A stretch of 44,442 nucleotides of DNA from Erysipelotrichaceae bacterium (GCA_019415435.1 DXZE01000012.1:1-44442); one strand, 5' to 3'; positions 15,599 to 24,484 are shown, counted from the first letter of the stretch. Made by a program: numbers and translations. Notes: generated from the sequence alone by a model not told the origin.

Positions 15599-15619
15599 TG
15601 GGAAGGAGAGAGTAAGAAT

Positions 15620-15976
15620 ATGCTGAAATTACAGAAAAAGAATGAAGAGCGTATCAGACGTCATAAGCGTGTACGTAAAGTCGTCAACGGTACTCCCGAC
15701 TGCCCAAGACTGAATGTATTCCGCTCTAATGCGAATATCTATGCACAGGTTATCGATGACACAACAGGCAGAACACTCTGCGCTGCATCTTCTCTGGCAT
15801 TAAAGCTGGAGAATGGCGGTAACATTGAAGCAGCCAAGAAGGTTGGCGAAGACATTGCCAAGAAGTGCCTCGCAGCAAACATTACATTTGTAAAGTTTGA
15901 TCGTGGCGGCTATGTATATCATGGAAGAGTTCAGGCACTTGCTGATGCAGCAAGAGAAGCTGGACTGAAGTTTTAA
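15620..15976 (+). CDS. rplR: 50S ribosomal protein L18
   Basis: 118 aa. L18 binds 5S rRNA together with L5. It has the basic N-terminus RIRRHKRVRKVVNGT followed by RLNVFRSNANIYAQVIDD, and the C-terminal FDRGGYVYHGRVQALADAAR. It lies 21 nt after rplF and 15 nt before rpsE, with GGAAGGAGAG upstream. Confidence 0.98.
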   Translation: MLKLQKKNEERIRRHKRVRKVVNGTPDCPRLNVFRSNANIYAQVIDDTTGRTLCAASSLALKLENGGNIEAAKKVGEDIAKKCLAANITFVKFDRGGYVYHGRVQALADAAREAGLKF

Positions 15977-15991
15977 GGAAGGAGACGAATC

Positions 15992-16582
15992 ATGCCAAAC
16001 GAGAATAATGAAGTTCGTCCACAGCAGACACAGCAGAACGCTAAGCGTGCTGGCGGACGTCCGCAGCGTGGCGGAAAGCGTCCATTAAAGAGACGTGAGC
16101 CAAAAGAGTTCGACAGTGTTGTCGTCTCCATTAACAGAGTATCCAAGACTGTTAAGGGCGGCCGCAGAATGCGTTTCGCTGCTCTGGTAGTTGTAGGTGA
16201 TCATAAGGGAAGAATTGGATTTGGAATGGGTAAGGCTACTGAAGTTCCAGATGCAATTCGTAAGGCTGAAGAAGCTGCTAACAAGAATGTATTCAGAGTT
16301 AACCTTGTTGATGGAACAAGAACTGTTCCACATGAGGTTAAGGTTACACATGGATCCAGTACAGTATTCCTGGCTCCAGCTGCTCCAGGTACCGGAGTTA
16401 TCGCCGGTGGTGCAGTACGTAACATTCTGGAACTTGCTGGTGTTGCCGATGTTCTGTCCAAGGTTATTGGTTCCAGAACAGCAGTCAATGTTGTTTATGC
16501 AACTCTGGATGCATTAAAGTCCATGAGAACAGTAGATCAGGTTGCGAAGCTGCGTGACAAGAAGGTTGCGGAGATCCGCTAA
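15992..16582 (+). CDS. rpsE: 30S ribosomal protein S5, with N-terminal extension
   Basis: 196 aa against about 166 usually. The extra 30 to 35 residues at the N-terminus are polar then basic (Gln/Asn-rich, then RPQRGGKRPLKRREPKEFD). The core is standard: VVSINRVSKTVKGGRRMRF, VVGDHKGRIGFGMGKA, and the C-terminal domain with LELAGVADVLSKVIGSRT. S5 lies at the mRNA entry site next to S3, which in this genome also carries an extra basic tail. GGAAGGAGA precedes the chosen ATG and no later ATG fits better. In most bacteria rpmD follows; here rplO follows after 17 nt. Confidence 0.97.
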   Translation: MPNENNEVRPQQTQQNAKRAGGRPQRGGKRPLKRREPKEFDSVVVSINRVSKTVKGGRRMRFAALVVVGDHKGRIGFGMGKATEVPDAIRKAEEAANKNVFRVNLVDGTRTVPHEVKVTHGSSTVFLAPAAPGTGVIAGGAVRNILELAGVADVLSKVIGSRTAVNVVYATLDALKSMRTVDQVAKLRDKKVAEIR

Positions 16583-16599
16583 GAGAAGGGAGCACATAT

Positions 16600-17040
16600 A
16601 TGAAACTCAATGAATTAAAGCCAAATGAGGGTGCCCGCTTCACAAGAAAGAGAATCGGACGCGGTCTTGGCTCAGGAACAGGCAAGACATCCGGAAAGGG
16701 GCAGAAGGGTCAGAATTCCAGATCCGGCGGTGGCGTAGCTATCGGATTTGAAGGCGGCCAGACACCTTTCTTCAAGAGAATGCCTAAGAGAGGTTTTACA
16801 AACTATACCCGCAAGGAATATGCAATTGTCAATGTTGAGGATCTCAATAAGTTTGATGATGGTGTAGAAGTAAACTACGATGTTCTGAAGGCAGCTGGAC
16901 TTGTCAAGAAGCACCTTGATGGTGTTAAAGTCCTGGGCAATGGAAAGCTGGAAAAGAAACTGACAGTTAAGGCTGAAAAGTTCTCAGCTTCCGCAAAGAA
17001 TGCAATTGAAGAAGCAGGCGGAACAGCAGAGGTACTCTGA
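16600..17040 (+). CDS. rplO: 50S ribosomal protein L15
   Basis: 146 aa. An early-assembling 23S rRNA binder. The N-terminal motif KRIGRGLGSGTGKTSGKG then KGQNSRSGGGVAIGFEGGQTP is diagnostic. It directly follows rpsE, so rpmD (L30) is absent from its usual place. secY begins 2 nt after the stop codon. Confidence 0.98.
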   Translation: MKLNELKPNEGARFTRKRIGRGLGSGTGKTSGKGQKGQNSRSGGGVAIGFEGGQTPFFKRMPKRGFTNYTRKEYAIVNVEDLNKFDDGVEVNYDVLKAAGLVKKHLDGVKVLGNGKLEKKLTVKAEKFSASAKNAIEEAGGTAEVL

Positions 17041-17042
17041 TC

Positions 17043-18326
17043 ATGATGCATACGTTCACGCAATTGTTCAGGAATAAGGAGACCCGTAACAGGATCTTCT
17101 TTACCCTGGCCATGCTGCTGATCTATCGCATCGGTTCTGCTATCCCTGTGCCGGGGGTAAATGCAGATACTCTGGCTAGTCAGATTGCTGATAACTCCAT
17201 CCTTAACATGATGAATCTGTTAGGCGGCGGTGCCCTTGAAAGATTAAGTGTTTTCGCAATGGGAGTTACGCCATATATTACCGCAAGCATCATCATTCAG
17301 CTGCTCAGTATGGATGTCATTCCTGCTTTAACAGAAATGACGAAGTCTGGTCAGACAGGCAGAATGAAGATGGAAAGAATTACCAGATACCTTGGTGTTG
17401 TGCTTGCCTTTGTACAGGCATATTCCCTGGTATATGGTTTCGACAAGCAGTACTCTATTCTTGAAAATTCCAACCTTTCCGGTTATCTCTATACTGCAAC
17501 AGTTATGAGTGCAGGAACGATGTTCCTGATCTGGATCGGTGACCGTATTTCCATGAAGGGTATCGGCAATGGTATTTCCATTATTATCTTTGCCGGTATT
17601 GTCGCAAATATGCCAGCGCAGTTTGCACAGGTATGGAATGTTCTTGCCGGTGGTACAAGTCAGAGTGAAATGTTTAATGGTATACTGCAGTTTGCGTTGT
17701 ATATCATTCTGTATCTCGCCATTATCGTATTCGTTGTCATTATGGAGACAGCCCAGCGCAGAATACCGATTCAGTATACGAACAGCACAACCGTCAGAGG
17801 TGGCAATGATGTAACTTATCTGCCATTGAAGATAAACAGTGCTTCCGTTATTCCGGTTATCTTCGCACAATCCATCATGACTGCACCACAGATTATTATC
17901 AGTTTCTTCAATACAGATCTGTATAATAAGCTGAATCAGTGGCTGTCATTAACAAGCTGGACTGGTTTACTGCTGTATGCTGTATTAACGGTTCTGTTCA
18001 CGTTCTTCTATACTGATCTTCAGGTTGATCCGGATCATATAGCGGAGAATCTGGGTAAATCCGGAGCTTATATTCCGGGTATTCGTCCAGGTACAGAAAC
18101 ACGTTTGTATCTGCATAAGGTATTGAACAGAATTACGGTTCTTGGTGCTGTGGCATTAACAATCGTAGCTGTTATTCCATATCTGTTACCAATGTTGACT
18201 AGCATGCCGGCATCCTCCGCTATCGGTGGTACTGGTATCATCATCGTCGTTGGAGTTGCTATGGAGACAATTGCCCAGCTGAAGGGCCAGCTGACGCAGA
18301 AACAGTATCATGGTTTTCTGAACTGA
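17043..18326 (+). CDS. secY: Protein translocase subunit SecY
   Basis: 427 aa, ten predicted membrane helices. SecY is the pore of the Sec export and membrane-insertion channel. Landmarks: IFFTLAMLLIYRIGSAIPVP at helix 1, GVTPYITASIIIQLL at helix 2, GIGNGISIIIFAGI at helix 4, QRRIPIQYTNS and the conserved RPGTETRLYL loop. It starts 2 nt after rplO; two tandem ATGs (17043 and 17046) are possible starts. Confidence 0.98.
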   Translation: MMHTFTQLFRNKETRNRIFFTLAMLLIYRIGSAIPVPGVNADTLASQIADNSILNMMNLLGGGALERLSVFAMGVTPYITASIIIQLLSMDVIPALTEMTKSGQTGRMKMERITRYLGVVLAFVQAYSLVYGFDKQYSILENSNLSGYLYTATVMSAGTMFLIWIGDRISMKGIGNGISIIIFAGIVANMPAQFAQVWNVLAGGTSQSEMFNGILQFALYIILYLAIIVFVVIMETAQRRIPIQYTNSTTVRGGNDVTYLPLKINSASVIPVIFAQSIMTAPQIIISFFNTDLYNKLNQWLSLTSWTGLLLYAVLTVLFTFFYTDLQVDPDHIAENLGKSGAYIPGIRPGTETRLYLHKVLNRITVLGAVALTIVAVIPYLLPMLTSMPASSAIGGTGIIIVVGVAMETIAQLKGQLTQKQYHGFLN

Positions 18327-18340
18327 AAAGGAGCAGAAAT

Positions 18341-18994
18341 ATGAATATACTGATCATGGGCCCTGCCGGAGCCGGCAAGGGAACAATGTCGGATTTGATT
18401 CTCAAGGAATTCAACATTCCGCATATTTCTACCGGAGACATGCTGAGAGAGAATGTACGTCAGGGTACTGATCTTGGTAAGAAGGCTAAATCCTACATGG
18501 ATGCCGGTAAGCTTGTTCCGGATGATGTCATTAATGACATGGTAGAAAAAAGACTGTCTGAACCAGATTGCCAGAAGGGTTATCTGCTCGATGGTTTCCC
18601 ACGTACACTTGTTCAGGCTGAAACATTCGCTAAGATTGAAGATGACCTGAAGAAGCCTGTACAGTGCGTCATTGCTCTGGAAGTTGGTATGGATGTATTA
18701 ACAGACAGAGTAACGGGACGCAGAATCTGCCCGAAGTGCGGTGCTATCTACCATATTCGTAATTTCCCGCCTAAGGTTGAGAATATCTGTGATAAGTGCG
18801 GTTCTGAACTGAAGCAGCGCAAGGATGATACCGTTGAACAGCTGAAGGTCAGAATGGACGAATATGAGAAGAGTACGAAGCCAGTCATTGATTATTATGA
18901 TCAGCGCGGGGTAGTCAGACATATTGATGCATCCCGTGATACAGATACGGTATTCAATGAAATCAGAGAAGCTTTGAACAGTATTAATAAGTAA
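18341..18994 (+). CDS. adk: Adenylate kinase, zinc-binding long form
   Basis: 217 aa. Catalyses ATP + AMP to 2 ADP. P-loop GPAGAGKGT at 7-15, AMP-site stretch STGDMLRE at 30-37, DGFPRT at 84-89. The LID domain has four cysteines, Cys130, 133, 150 and 153, so it binds zinc, as in Gram-positive long-form enzymes. It lies 14 nt after secY. In most Firmicutes map and infA come next; here a 245-nt gap leads straight to rpmJ. Confidence 0.98.
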   Translation: MNILIMGPAGAGKGTMSDLILKEFNIPHISTGDMLRENVRQGTDLGKKAKSYMDAGKLVPDDVINDMVEKRLSEPDCQKGYLLDGFPRTLVQAETFAKIEDDLKKPVQCVIALEVGMDVLTDRVTGRRICPKCGAIYHIRNFPPKVENICDKCGSELKQRKDDTVEQLKVRMDEYEKSTKPVIDYYDQRGVVRHIDASRDTDTVFNEIREALNSINK

Positions 18995-19239
18995 TGAGTC
19001 TGAAGGGGAAAGAGTAATCTTTCCCTGGAAGGCTGTTCTTATTAAGCTTCATTGAAATTACAAATTAAAAGGAAATGTGTGCCTGCGTTTCTCGTAACAT
19101 CCGGATGTATTGTCATCCGCATATTAAGAGATGAACATTTCCCGGGTAATTTCTCTCAAAATGTGAATACACAGGCAAATTAATGCAGACAAGCTGTATA
19201 ATTTCTGTTAAAATTTATGCTTGCCAAGGAGGCACTAAA
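18995..19239 (+). promoter_or_regulatory. Structured adk-rpmJ gap with putative internal promoter
   Basis: No gene is seen where map and infA normally lie. The stretch contains a hairpin GGGAAAGA/TCTTTCCC (about 19007-19025), then GGAAATGT/ACATTTCC (19071-19078 with 19135-19142) enclosing a 12-bp palindrome ACATCCGGATGT (19097-19108). Near the end are TATAAT (19197-19202) and TAAAAT (19209-19214, with CAGACA 17 nt upstream), possible -10 elements, followed by CCAAGGAGG for rpmJ. This looks like a separate promoter and leader for the alpha segment. Confidence 0.45.
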
Positions 19240-19353
19240 ATGAAAGTAAGACCATCTGTAAAACCAATTTGTGATAAGTGCAGAGTCATTAAGCGCAAGG
19301 GCGTTGTAATGGTTATCTGTGAGAACCCTAAGCATAAGCAGAGACAGGGTTAA
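19240..19353 (+). CDS. rpmJ: 50S ribosomal protein L36, zinc type
   Basis: 37 aa. The zinc ribbon is complete: Cys11, Cys14, Cys27 and His32 in MKVRPSVKPICDKC...VICENPKHKQRQG. AAGGAGG lies 7 nt upstream. First gene after the structured gap, 26 nt before rpsM. Confidence 0.98.
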   Translation: MKVRPSVKPICDKCRVIKRKGVVMVICENPKHKQRQG

Positions 19354-19379
19354 TAAAGGAAAAGGAGAATAGATAGAAT

Positions 19380-19745
19380 ATGCCACGTTTTGCCGGTGTT
19401 GATATTCCGCGTAATAAGTTTATCAGAATATCTCTGACATATATTTATGGAATCGGTCCTTCAACTGCAAAGAAGATCTGTGCAGCTGCTGGTGTAGATC
19501 CAGACACAAAGACAAGTGATCTGACAGATGAGCAGGAGACTGCTATCCGTAGCCAGATCGATCAGATCAAGACAGAAGGCGATCTGAGAAGAGAAACAGC
19601 TCTGAACATCAAGCGTCTGATGGAAATCGGATCTTACAGAGGACTCCGTCATAGAAGAGGTCTTCCAGTCAGAGGTCAGCGTACAAAGACAAATGCACGC
19701 ACAAGAAAGGGTCCGCGTCGTACTGTCGCGAACAAGAAGAAGTAA
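19380..19745 (+). CDS. rpsM: 30S ribosomal protein S13
   Basis: 121 aa. A 30S head protein that contacts P-site tRNA and bridges to the 50S. It begins MPRFAGVDIPRNKFIRISLT, holds YGIGPSTAKKIC and SYRGLRHRRGLPVRGQRTKT, and ends in the basic tail RKGPRRTVANKKK. GGAAAAGGAG precedes the start. Confidence 0.98.
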   Translation: MPRFAGVDIPRNKFIRISLTYIYGIGPSTAKKICAAAGVDPDTKTSDLTDEQETAIRSQIDQIKTEGDLRRETALNIKRLMEIGSYRGLRHRRGLPVRGQRTKTNARTRKGPRRTVANKKK

Positions 19746-19757
19746 TAGGAGGACGAA

Positions 19758-20159
19758 ATGGCAGCTAATACAAAGAAGAAGGTCGTTTCCCGTAAGAAAA
19801 AGGCCAAGAAGAACGTCGCCAAAGGCGTCGCTCATATCCATTCAACTTTCAATAACACAATCGTTACCATCTCTGATGAAGCTGGTAATGTCATCTCCTG
19901 GAGTTCTGCCGGAGCTTTAGGATATAAGGGTTCCCGTAAGTCTACACCATATGTAGCTCAGTTATGTGCTGAAGCAGCTGGTAAGGCTGCAGTACAGCAG
20001 GGAATGAAGACAGTAGAGGTAAATGTTAAAGGACCTGGAGCTGGTAGAGAAGCTGCAGTCAGATCACTGCAGACAGCAGGTCTTACAATTACAGCAATCA
20101 ATGATGTGACGCCGATCCCTCACAACGGATGCCGTCCGCCAAAGAGACCGCGTGGTTAA
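19758..20159 (+). CDS. rpsK: 30S ribosomal protein S11
   Basis: 133 aa. Part of the 30S platform that binds near the mRNA exit site. Landmarks: AHIHSTFNNTIVTISDEAGN, SAGALGYKGSRKSTPYVAQ and the C-terminal TPIPHNGCRPPKRPRG. It has TAGGAGG upstream and lies 12 nt after rpsM. Confidence 0.98.
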   Translation: MAANTKKKVVSRKKKAKKNVAKGVAHIHSTFNNTIVTISDEAGNVISWSSAGALGYKGSRKSTPYVAQLCAEAAGKAAVQQGMKTVEVNVKGPGAGREAAVRSLQTAGLTITAINDVTPIPHNGCRPPKRPRG

Positions 20160-20183
20160 TCAATAGAACAGGAGGATTGTTTA

Positions 20184-21143
20184 ATGCAGAAGTTTGAACG
20201 CGCCGATTTTGAAGTAGCAGAATATGTAGAATCTGAAAATTACGGTAAGTTTGTTCTTTCACCGCTTGAAAGAGGTTTTGGTACAACGATCGGTAATGCG
20301 CTTCGCAGGGTCCTGCTGTCCTCCCTACCGGGAGCTGCCGTTTTCTCTATCAAGGTTGATGGTGTTTATCATGAATTCACCACTATCCCTGGTGTAAGAG
20401 AAGATGTTTCCATGATCATCCTTCAGATTAAGAAGCTGATTATGAAGATTGAAGATGATGAAACCTACACACTGCAGATCTCTGCCAAGGGACCATGCAC
20501 AATCACTGCAGGTGACATTGTCTGCCCGGCACAGGTTGAGATCCTGAATAAGGATCTTGAAATTGCACATCTTGAAGCTGGTGCAACTCTAGAAATGGAA
20601 CTGAAGGCTAAGAATGGCCGTGGTTATGTTTCATCTGATATTAACAAACAGTTGAATCAGGGTGCATCCCAGGGAATTGGTACTGTATATACTGATTCTA
20701 TCTACACACCAATTGATAAGGTTGCCTATAACGTTGAACCAACAAGAGTTGGTGAAGATGTTAAGTATGACAGTCTGACTATGGAAATCTGGACAGATGG
20801 TTCCGTGAATCCACAGAAGGCACTGTCTTTAGCAGCCAAAATCCTGATTGATCATCTTGAGATTGTTGCAAATATCAATGAAGATGTTGTCAAGATGGAC
20901 AATGTAATTAAGGAAGGTACTACAGAGCAGCCTAATAAGGGCCAGCAGATGATGATCGAAGATCTTGATCTTTCAGTACGTTCCTATAACTGCCTGAAGA
21001 GAGCAGGTATTCAGACTGTGGATGAACTAACACAGAAGACTGAGGAAGAAATGATGAGAGTCAGAAACCTCGGTAAGAAATCATTAAAGGAAGTCAAAGA
21101 GAAGCTGAATGAGCTTGGCTTAAGCTTCAAATCATTTGACTGA
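20184..21143 (+). CDS. rpoA: DNA-directed RNA polymerase alpha subunit
   Basis: 319 aa. The N-terminal domain (about 1-230) dimerises and holds beta and beta'; it shows PLERGFGTTIGNALRRVLLS and SIKVDGVYHEFTTIPGVRED. A linker follows, then the C-terminal domain (about 255-319) with LDLSVRSYNCLKRAGI and RNLGKKSLKEVKEKL, which contacts UP elements and activators. The ribosome binding site is CAGGAGG. It sits between rpsK and rplQ as in nearly all bacteria. Confidence 0.98.
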   Translation: MQKFERADFEVAEYVESENYGKFVLSPLERGFGTTIGNALRRVLLSSLPGAAVFSIKVDGVYHEFTTIPGVREDVSMIILQIKKLIMKIEDDETYTLQISAKGPCTITAGDIVCPAQVEILNKDLEIAHLEAGATLEMELKAKNGRGYVSSDINKQLNQGASQGIGTVYTDSIYTPIDKVAYNVEPTRVGEDVKYDSLTMEIWTDGSVNPQKALSLAAKILIDHLEIVANINEDVVKMDNVIKEGTTEQPNKGQQMMIEDLDLSVRSYNCLKRAGIQTVDELTQKTEEEMMRVRNLGKKSLKEVKEKLNELGLSFKSFD

Positions 21144-21158
21144 TAGAGAGGGACGTAT

Positions 21159-21521
21159 ATGTGGAATCGTAAGTTTGGAAGAAATGCTGATCACCGTAAG
21201 GCTATGCTGAGAAACCTTGCAACAAGTGTTATTCTGTATGGCAAGGTTGAGACAACATATGCTAAGGCTATGGATATGCGTTCAGTCGTTGACAAGCTGA
21301 TTACGCTTGGCAAGAGAGGAGATCTGGCAGCACGTCGTCAGGCAGCTGCTTATATCCGTAATGTTGTTGCGGATGAGAAGACTTCTCAGACTGTACTGCA
21401 GAAGCTGTTTGATGAAGTAGCACCTAAGTACAAGGATCGCAATGGCGGTTATACACGTGTTGTTAAGACAGGTGTACGTAAGGGTGATGCAGCACCAATG
21501 GCTTATATTGAATTGGTATAA
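21159..21521 (+). CDS. rplQ: 50S ribosomal protein L17
   Basis: 120 aa, normal. It opens MWNRKFGRNADHRKAMLRNL and contains VETTYAKAMDMRSVVDKLIT and the C-terminal RNGGYTRVVKTGVRKGDAAP. Last gene of the supercluster, followed by a terminator. The ecfA/truA/rplM genes common here in other Firmicutes are not present. Confidence 0.98.
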   Translation: MWNRKFGRNADHRKAMLRNLATSVILYGKVETTYAKAMDMRSVVDKLITLGKRGDLAARRQAAAYIRNVVADEKTSQTVLQKLFDEVAPKYKDRNGGYTRVVKTGVRKGDAAPMAYIELV

Positions 21522-21544
21522 TTACTGATATTGATAAGCAGGAT

Positions 21545-21579
21545 AGAAGGTCATATGTATGTATGATCTTCTTTTTTTT
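21545..21579 (+). terminator. Rho-independent terminator after rplQ
   Basis: An 11-bp stem (21545-21555 with 21562-21572, one wobble pair), a 6-nt loop and a run of eight Ts. It ends the ribosomal supercluster. Confidence 0.9.
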
Positions 21580-21805
21580 CGATAAGGCTTGAAAAGAACA
21601 TTTATATACAGCATATAGGTTATGAGATAATAAAACAAATAGAGAAAGGCGTCATATAGGGGAAAACAGATGTATTTGATCGTGAACAATTCCGATTTCT
21701 ATAAGTCGAGTAATTCACAGCATGGAAAGATGATGGACTGGAAACACCGGAAGTGGAAGAATAATTCGGAGCCGGGGTGACGGACATCCTGACCGGACGA
21801 TATTT
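21580..21805. other. Gap with a possible promoter, no recognised gene
   Basis: TTGAAA near 21589 and TATAGG or GATAAT about 20-35 nt later could make a promoter reading rightward. A 36-codon ORF starts at 21671 (MYLIVNNSDFYKSSNSQHGK...) but matches nothing I know. The stretch may be decayed sequence belonging with the remnant that follows. Confidence 0.3.
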
Positions 21806-22078
21806 ATGATTCCTTTATTTTCCAGCAATGATACATTGCATGATAATGGATATAGTACTGGTTGTATAAAACAAAGAAGTGCAGATGAAACGAAAACACA
21901 GTCAGGATTATTGACTGGAATTTCTGAATTCTGCACAGTACCAAGAATCAGGGCAGAATTACAGGAATTCTGCTGTTATAAGTCAGCACCACATTTCAGA
22001 GAGACTATATTAAAACTATTGCTTGATAAAGGAGAATTGAAGCTGACTATTCCTGATAAACCAGGCAGTCCAAAATAA
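21806..22078 (+). pseudogene. C-terminal remnant of an AlbA_2/RecG-like or Fic-associated regulator
   Basis: An open frame of 90 codons whose second half (ISEFCTVPRIRAELQEF, then YKSAPHFRETILKLLLDKGE and LKLTIPDKPGSPK) matches the C-terminal winged-helix end of large ATP-binding regulators of the AlbA_2/divergent-AAA or Fic type, which typically close with LxMTIPDKPxSxxQKY. The catalytic parts of such proteins (400 residues or more) are missing upstream, so this is a leftover. A complete AlbA_2-type gene lies at 41781-43301, but with a different C-terminus. Confidence 0.55.
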
Positions 22079-22133
22079 AAATATGTAAGAAGGTATTGAC
22101 CAGGCTGAAGAAATAAGCTGGATAGGGGTATGT

Positions 22134-23240
22134 ATGAGAGAATTGTTGGAATGGAATGCATATGGCGGAATTGTATCTGTCTCTAATTCAATACGCAGAT
22201 ATTATGGCCTGACTATGTATCATGATTCGGATACAGATCTGGATCACTGGTTACAGGAGAAGAAGCCTTATCGCATCATTGTATTGCTGATAGATGCGAT
22301 GGGGGAAAGTGTCATTCATAAGCATTTAAAGAAACAAGATTTCTTTATGAATCATGAATACAAGACTACAACTACTGTATTTCCACCCACAACCAGTGCT
22401 GCTACTACATCCTTACGTACCGGTATGTATCCGTGTGAAACCGGATGGTTAGGATGGGATCAGTACTTTAAAGAGAAAGATGATGAAATCATATTATTCC
22501 TGAACCGTTCTCAATATCACCGGAATATGTATTATCCTGATTTTTCTGATAAAGCATTGCCTCCACAGTTTATAGGTAAAGAACTTTTAGAAAAGGGTAT
22601 AGGTTTTGATTCTGTGTGGCCTGAATGGGGAAAGAGTCATCCTTCTGAAAGTTATACAGATATAATGCAGAATATATTAAAAGTGTCAGGCAATAAAGAT
22701 AATCGATGTATCTATGCTTATTGGGATGCATTAGATACTTATATGCATAACAATGGTCCTTCTTCTGAACAGACTGGTTTTATGTTAAGACAGATTGAAA
22801 GAGAAACTAAGGAAATGGCATTACACCTGCCTGAAGATACAGCATTAATCATAACGGCTGATCATTCACAGATCGATATTAAGCCTAAGGATATCTCTAA
22901 AGAAAAGGATCTGATTTCCTGTTTCAGACATGAACCATCCTTAGAACCAAGAACAATGACTTTCTATATATGGAATGACAAAAGAAAACAGTTTGAGGAT
23001 ACATTTCGCAGACTGTTTGATGGTAAGTATCATTTGTATACAAAGGAAGAAGTGATCAATGGTCATTTCTTTGGAACCGGTAAAGAACACAAACGTTTTA
23101 AAGAGTTTATCGGAGATTACCTGGCTGTCGCAGAAGATGATACCCAGATTGTGTATCGTACTTCTATGAATAAGAAGGGAGATCACGCTGGGAGATTGAA
23201 AGAAGAGGCAATAATTCCACTAATTCTGTATATGAAGTAA
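22134..23240 (+). CDS. Alkaline-phosphatase-superfamily phosphodiesterase/phosphatase
   Basis: 368 aa. Belongs to the type I phosphodiesterase / nucleotide pyrophosphatase fold. Metal-site landmarks are LLIDAMG (Asp54), the nucleophile region TTVFPPTTSAATTSLRTGMY (candidate nucleophile Thr87), ITADHSQID, and a late histidine in KGDHAGRL. No signal peptide or membrane segment is seen, so it is probably cytoplasmic. The substrate is unknown; relatives act on nucleotide or lipid-head-group phosphodiesters. The start follows GATAGGGG. The downstream lipoprotein gene has its own promoter 6 nt before its ATG. Confidence 0.85.
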   Translation: MRELLEWNAYGGIVSVSNSIRRYYGLTMYHDSDTDLDHWLQEKKPYRIIVLLIDAMGESVIHKHLKKQDFFMNHEYKTTTTVFPPTTSAATTSLRTGMYPCETGWLGWDQYFKEKDDEIILFLNRSQYHRNMYYPDFSDKALPPQFIGKELLEKGIGFDSVWPEWGKSHPSESYTDIMQNILKVSGNKDNRCIYAYWDALDTYMHNNGPSSEQTGFMLRQIERETKEMALHLPEDTALIITADHSQIDIKPKDISKEKDLISCFRHEPSLEPRTMTFYIWNDKRKQFEDTFRRLFDGKYHLYTKEEVINGHFFGTGKEHKRFKEFIGDYLAVAEDDTQIVYRTSMNKKGDHAGRLKEEAIIPLILYMK

Positions 23241-23248
23241 AAAACTGC

Positions 23249-23260
23249 TATAATGAGGCA
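23249..23260 (+). promoter_or_regulatory. Extended -10 promoter immediately before the lipoprotein gene
   Basis: TGC-TATAAT (hexamer 23249-23254) sits exactly 6 nt before the ATG at 23261. The -35 is poor, but the TG extension compensates. Transcription would begin at or within a base or two of the start codon. GAGG lies between but too close to the ATG for normal Shine-Dalgarno use. Confidence 0.6.
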
Positions 23261-24466
23261 ATGAAAAAAATACTGATAGCTATGGTAACAGTCGTGATGA
23301 TGTTAAGCGGATGTGCATCAAAAAAGGTACAATCCTCTTCATCTGAACCATCTGTTTCCTATAAGAATAGTAATAAGGATGCTTATACGTCATATTCTGA
23401 CAGTATAGCTGATCGCAAAAATGCGTCATCCTGGAGTGCTGCCGTACAGTCTGTATATACAATGAATTACAGTGATGATACCAATGCGGTATATCAGCTG
23501 GATGGTACGCTGGATTATATGAATCCGGATGATCCTGTCGCACGTATCCAGACACATATTGAAAGAAGTGATGGTCTGACTCTGGCTACAGATGGTTATT
23601 ATTATGGAGGTCGTCTGTATAATACCTATAACAATGTCGATTACTACGAGGATATGAGTGAGGATCAGCTAAAGCAGAGTATGCTTGTGCCGATGGATCC
23701 TTATGCATATGAAGAATCACAGATAGAGAATATCAAGGCTGAAGATGGTTCTGATGGATCTATCAGATATACATATTCTCTGAATAAGGATACAGCAGGT
23801 ACGATCTTTACATCCCGTTATGACAGCTATGGATTAAACTCTTTTGACTCCTATAGTGTTACAAGCAATACCATTACAGATACATTTGACAAAGATGGTC
23901 ATTTTACAAATGAGAATGCTGACTTTACTATTGAAATAACAGTACAGGATCAGAAAGTAGAAATAACATTCCATTCTTCTCTGAATTATCTGAAGTTTGA
24001 TCAGACAAAAGTGAAGATTAGTGATGATCTTAAGAAGAAACAGTCAGCTTATGTCAATTACAAGGATATTGATACGGATTCTATTACGTCTGATTCTACT
24101 GCTGTAGATGACAGTGAAGAATCAACTGTGACTGCTACATTACAGAAGAGATTAGTCAACAGAGAAGGCTATAAGAAACAGGATGACGGCACATATCAAT
24201 TAGAATTCAATGAGAATGAAAGATATATCTTTGACTTTGCAAATGATACATTTACGTATTCCAACTATACGATAAAGTATATATACAGCTGGAAGAGCAA
24301 TACTGCATCCATGGGCGCATGTACATATGAATTCAATGATAAGCGTAAGTCTTCAGATTGTGATGATAAAACGATAGATATGATGAATACTGTAGAACAG
24401 TATTTTGAGATGGAATTGTATTACTGTGGTGTATCAGCTTCTGATCTGGAAGCTGAAACCAGATAA
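23261..24466 (+). CDS. Secreted lipoprotein of unknown function
   Basis: 401 aa. A lipoprotein signal peptide MKKILIAMVTVVMMLSGC with lipobox LSGC (lipid on Cys18), then a Ser-rich linker. The body is rich in Tyr, Asp, Ser and Thr and reads as beta-strand-rich, with repeated DG-turns (TYSLNKDTAG, TFDKDGHFTNENADFTIE). No enzyme motif is recognised. It should be anchored on the outer face of the membrane. The transcript is probably leaderless. The next gene (ACT) follows after 18 nt and may be co-transcribed. Confidence 0.85.
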   Translation: MKKILIAMVTVVMMLSGCASKKVQSSSSEPSVSYKNSNKDAYTSYSDSIADRKNASSWSAAVQSVYTMNYSDDTNAVYQLDGTLDYMNPDDPVARIQTHIERSDGLTLATDGYYYGGRLYNTYNNVDYYEDMSEDQLKQSMLVPMDPYAYEESQIENIKAEDGSDGSIRYTYSLNKDTAGTIFTSRYDSYGLNSFDSYSVTSNTITDTFDKDGHFTNENADFTIEITVQDQKVEITFHSSLNYLKFDQTKVKISDDLKKKQSAYVNYKDIDTDSITSDSTAVDDSEESTVTATLQKRLVNREGYKKQDDGTYQLEFNENERYIFDFANDTFTYSNYTIKYIYSWKSNTASMGACTYEFNDKRKSSDCDDKTIDMMNTVEQYFEMELYYCGVSASDLEAETR

Positions 24467-24484
24467 AATCAGAAGGGAGATTCT

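Noticed and set aside
21671..21781. 36-codon ORF after the rplQ terminator
   Set aside because: No ribosome binding site of note and no recognisable pattern; may be part of decayed DNA.
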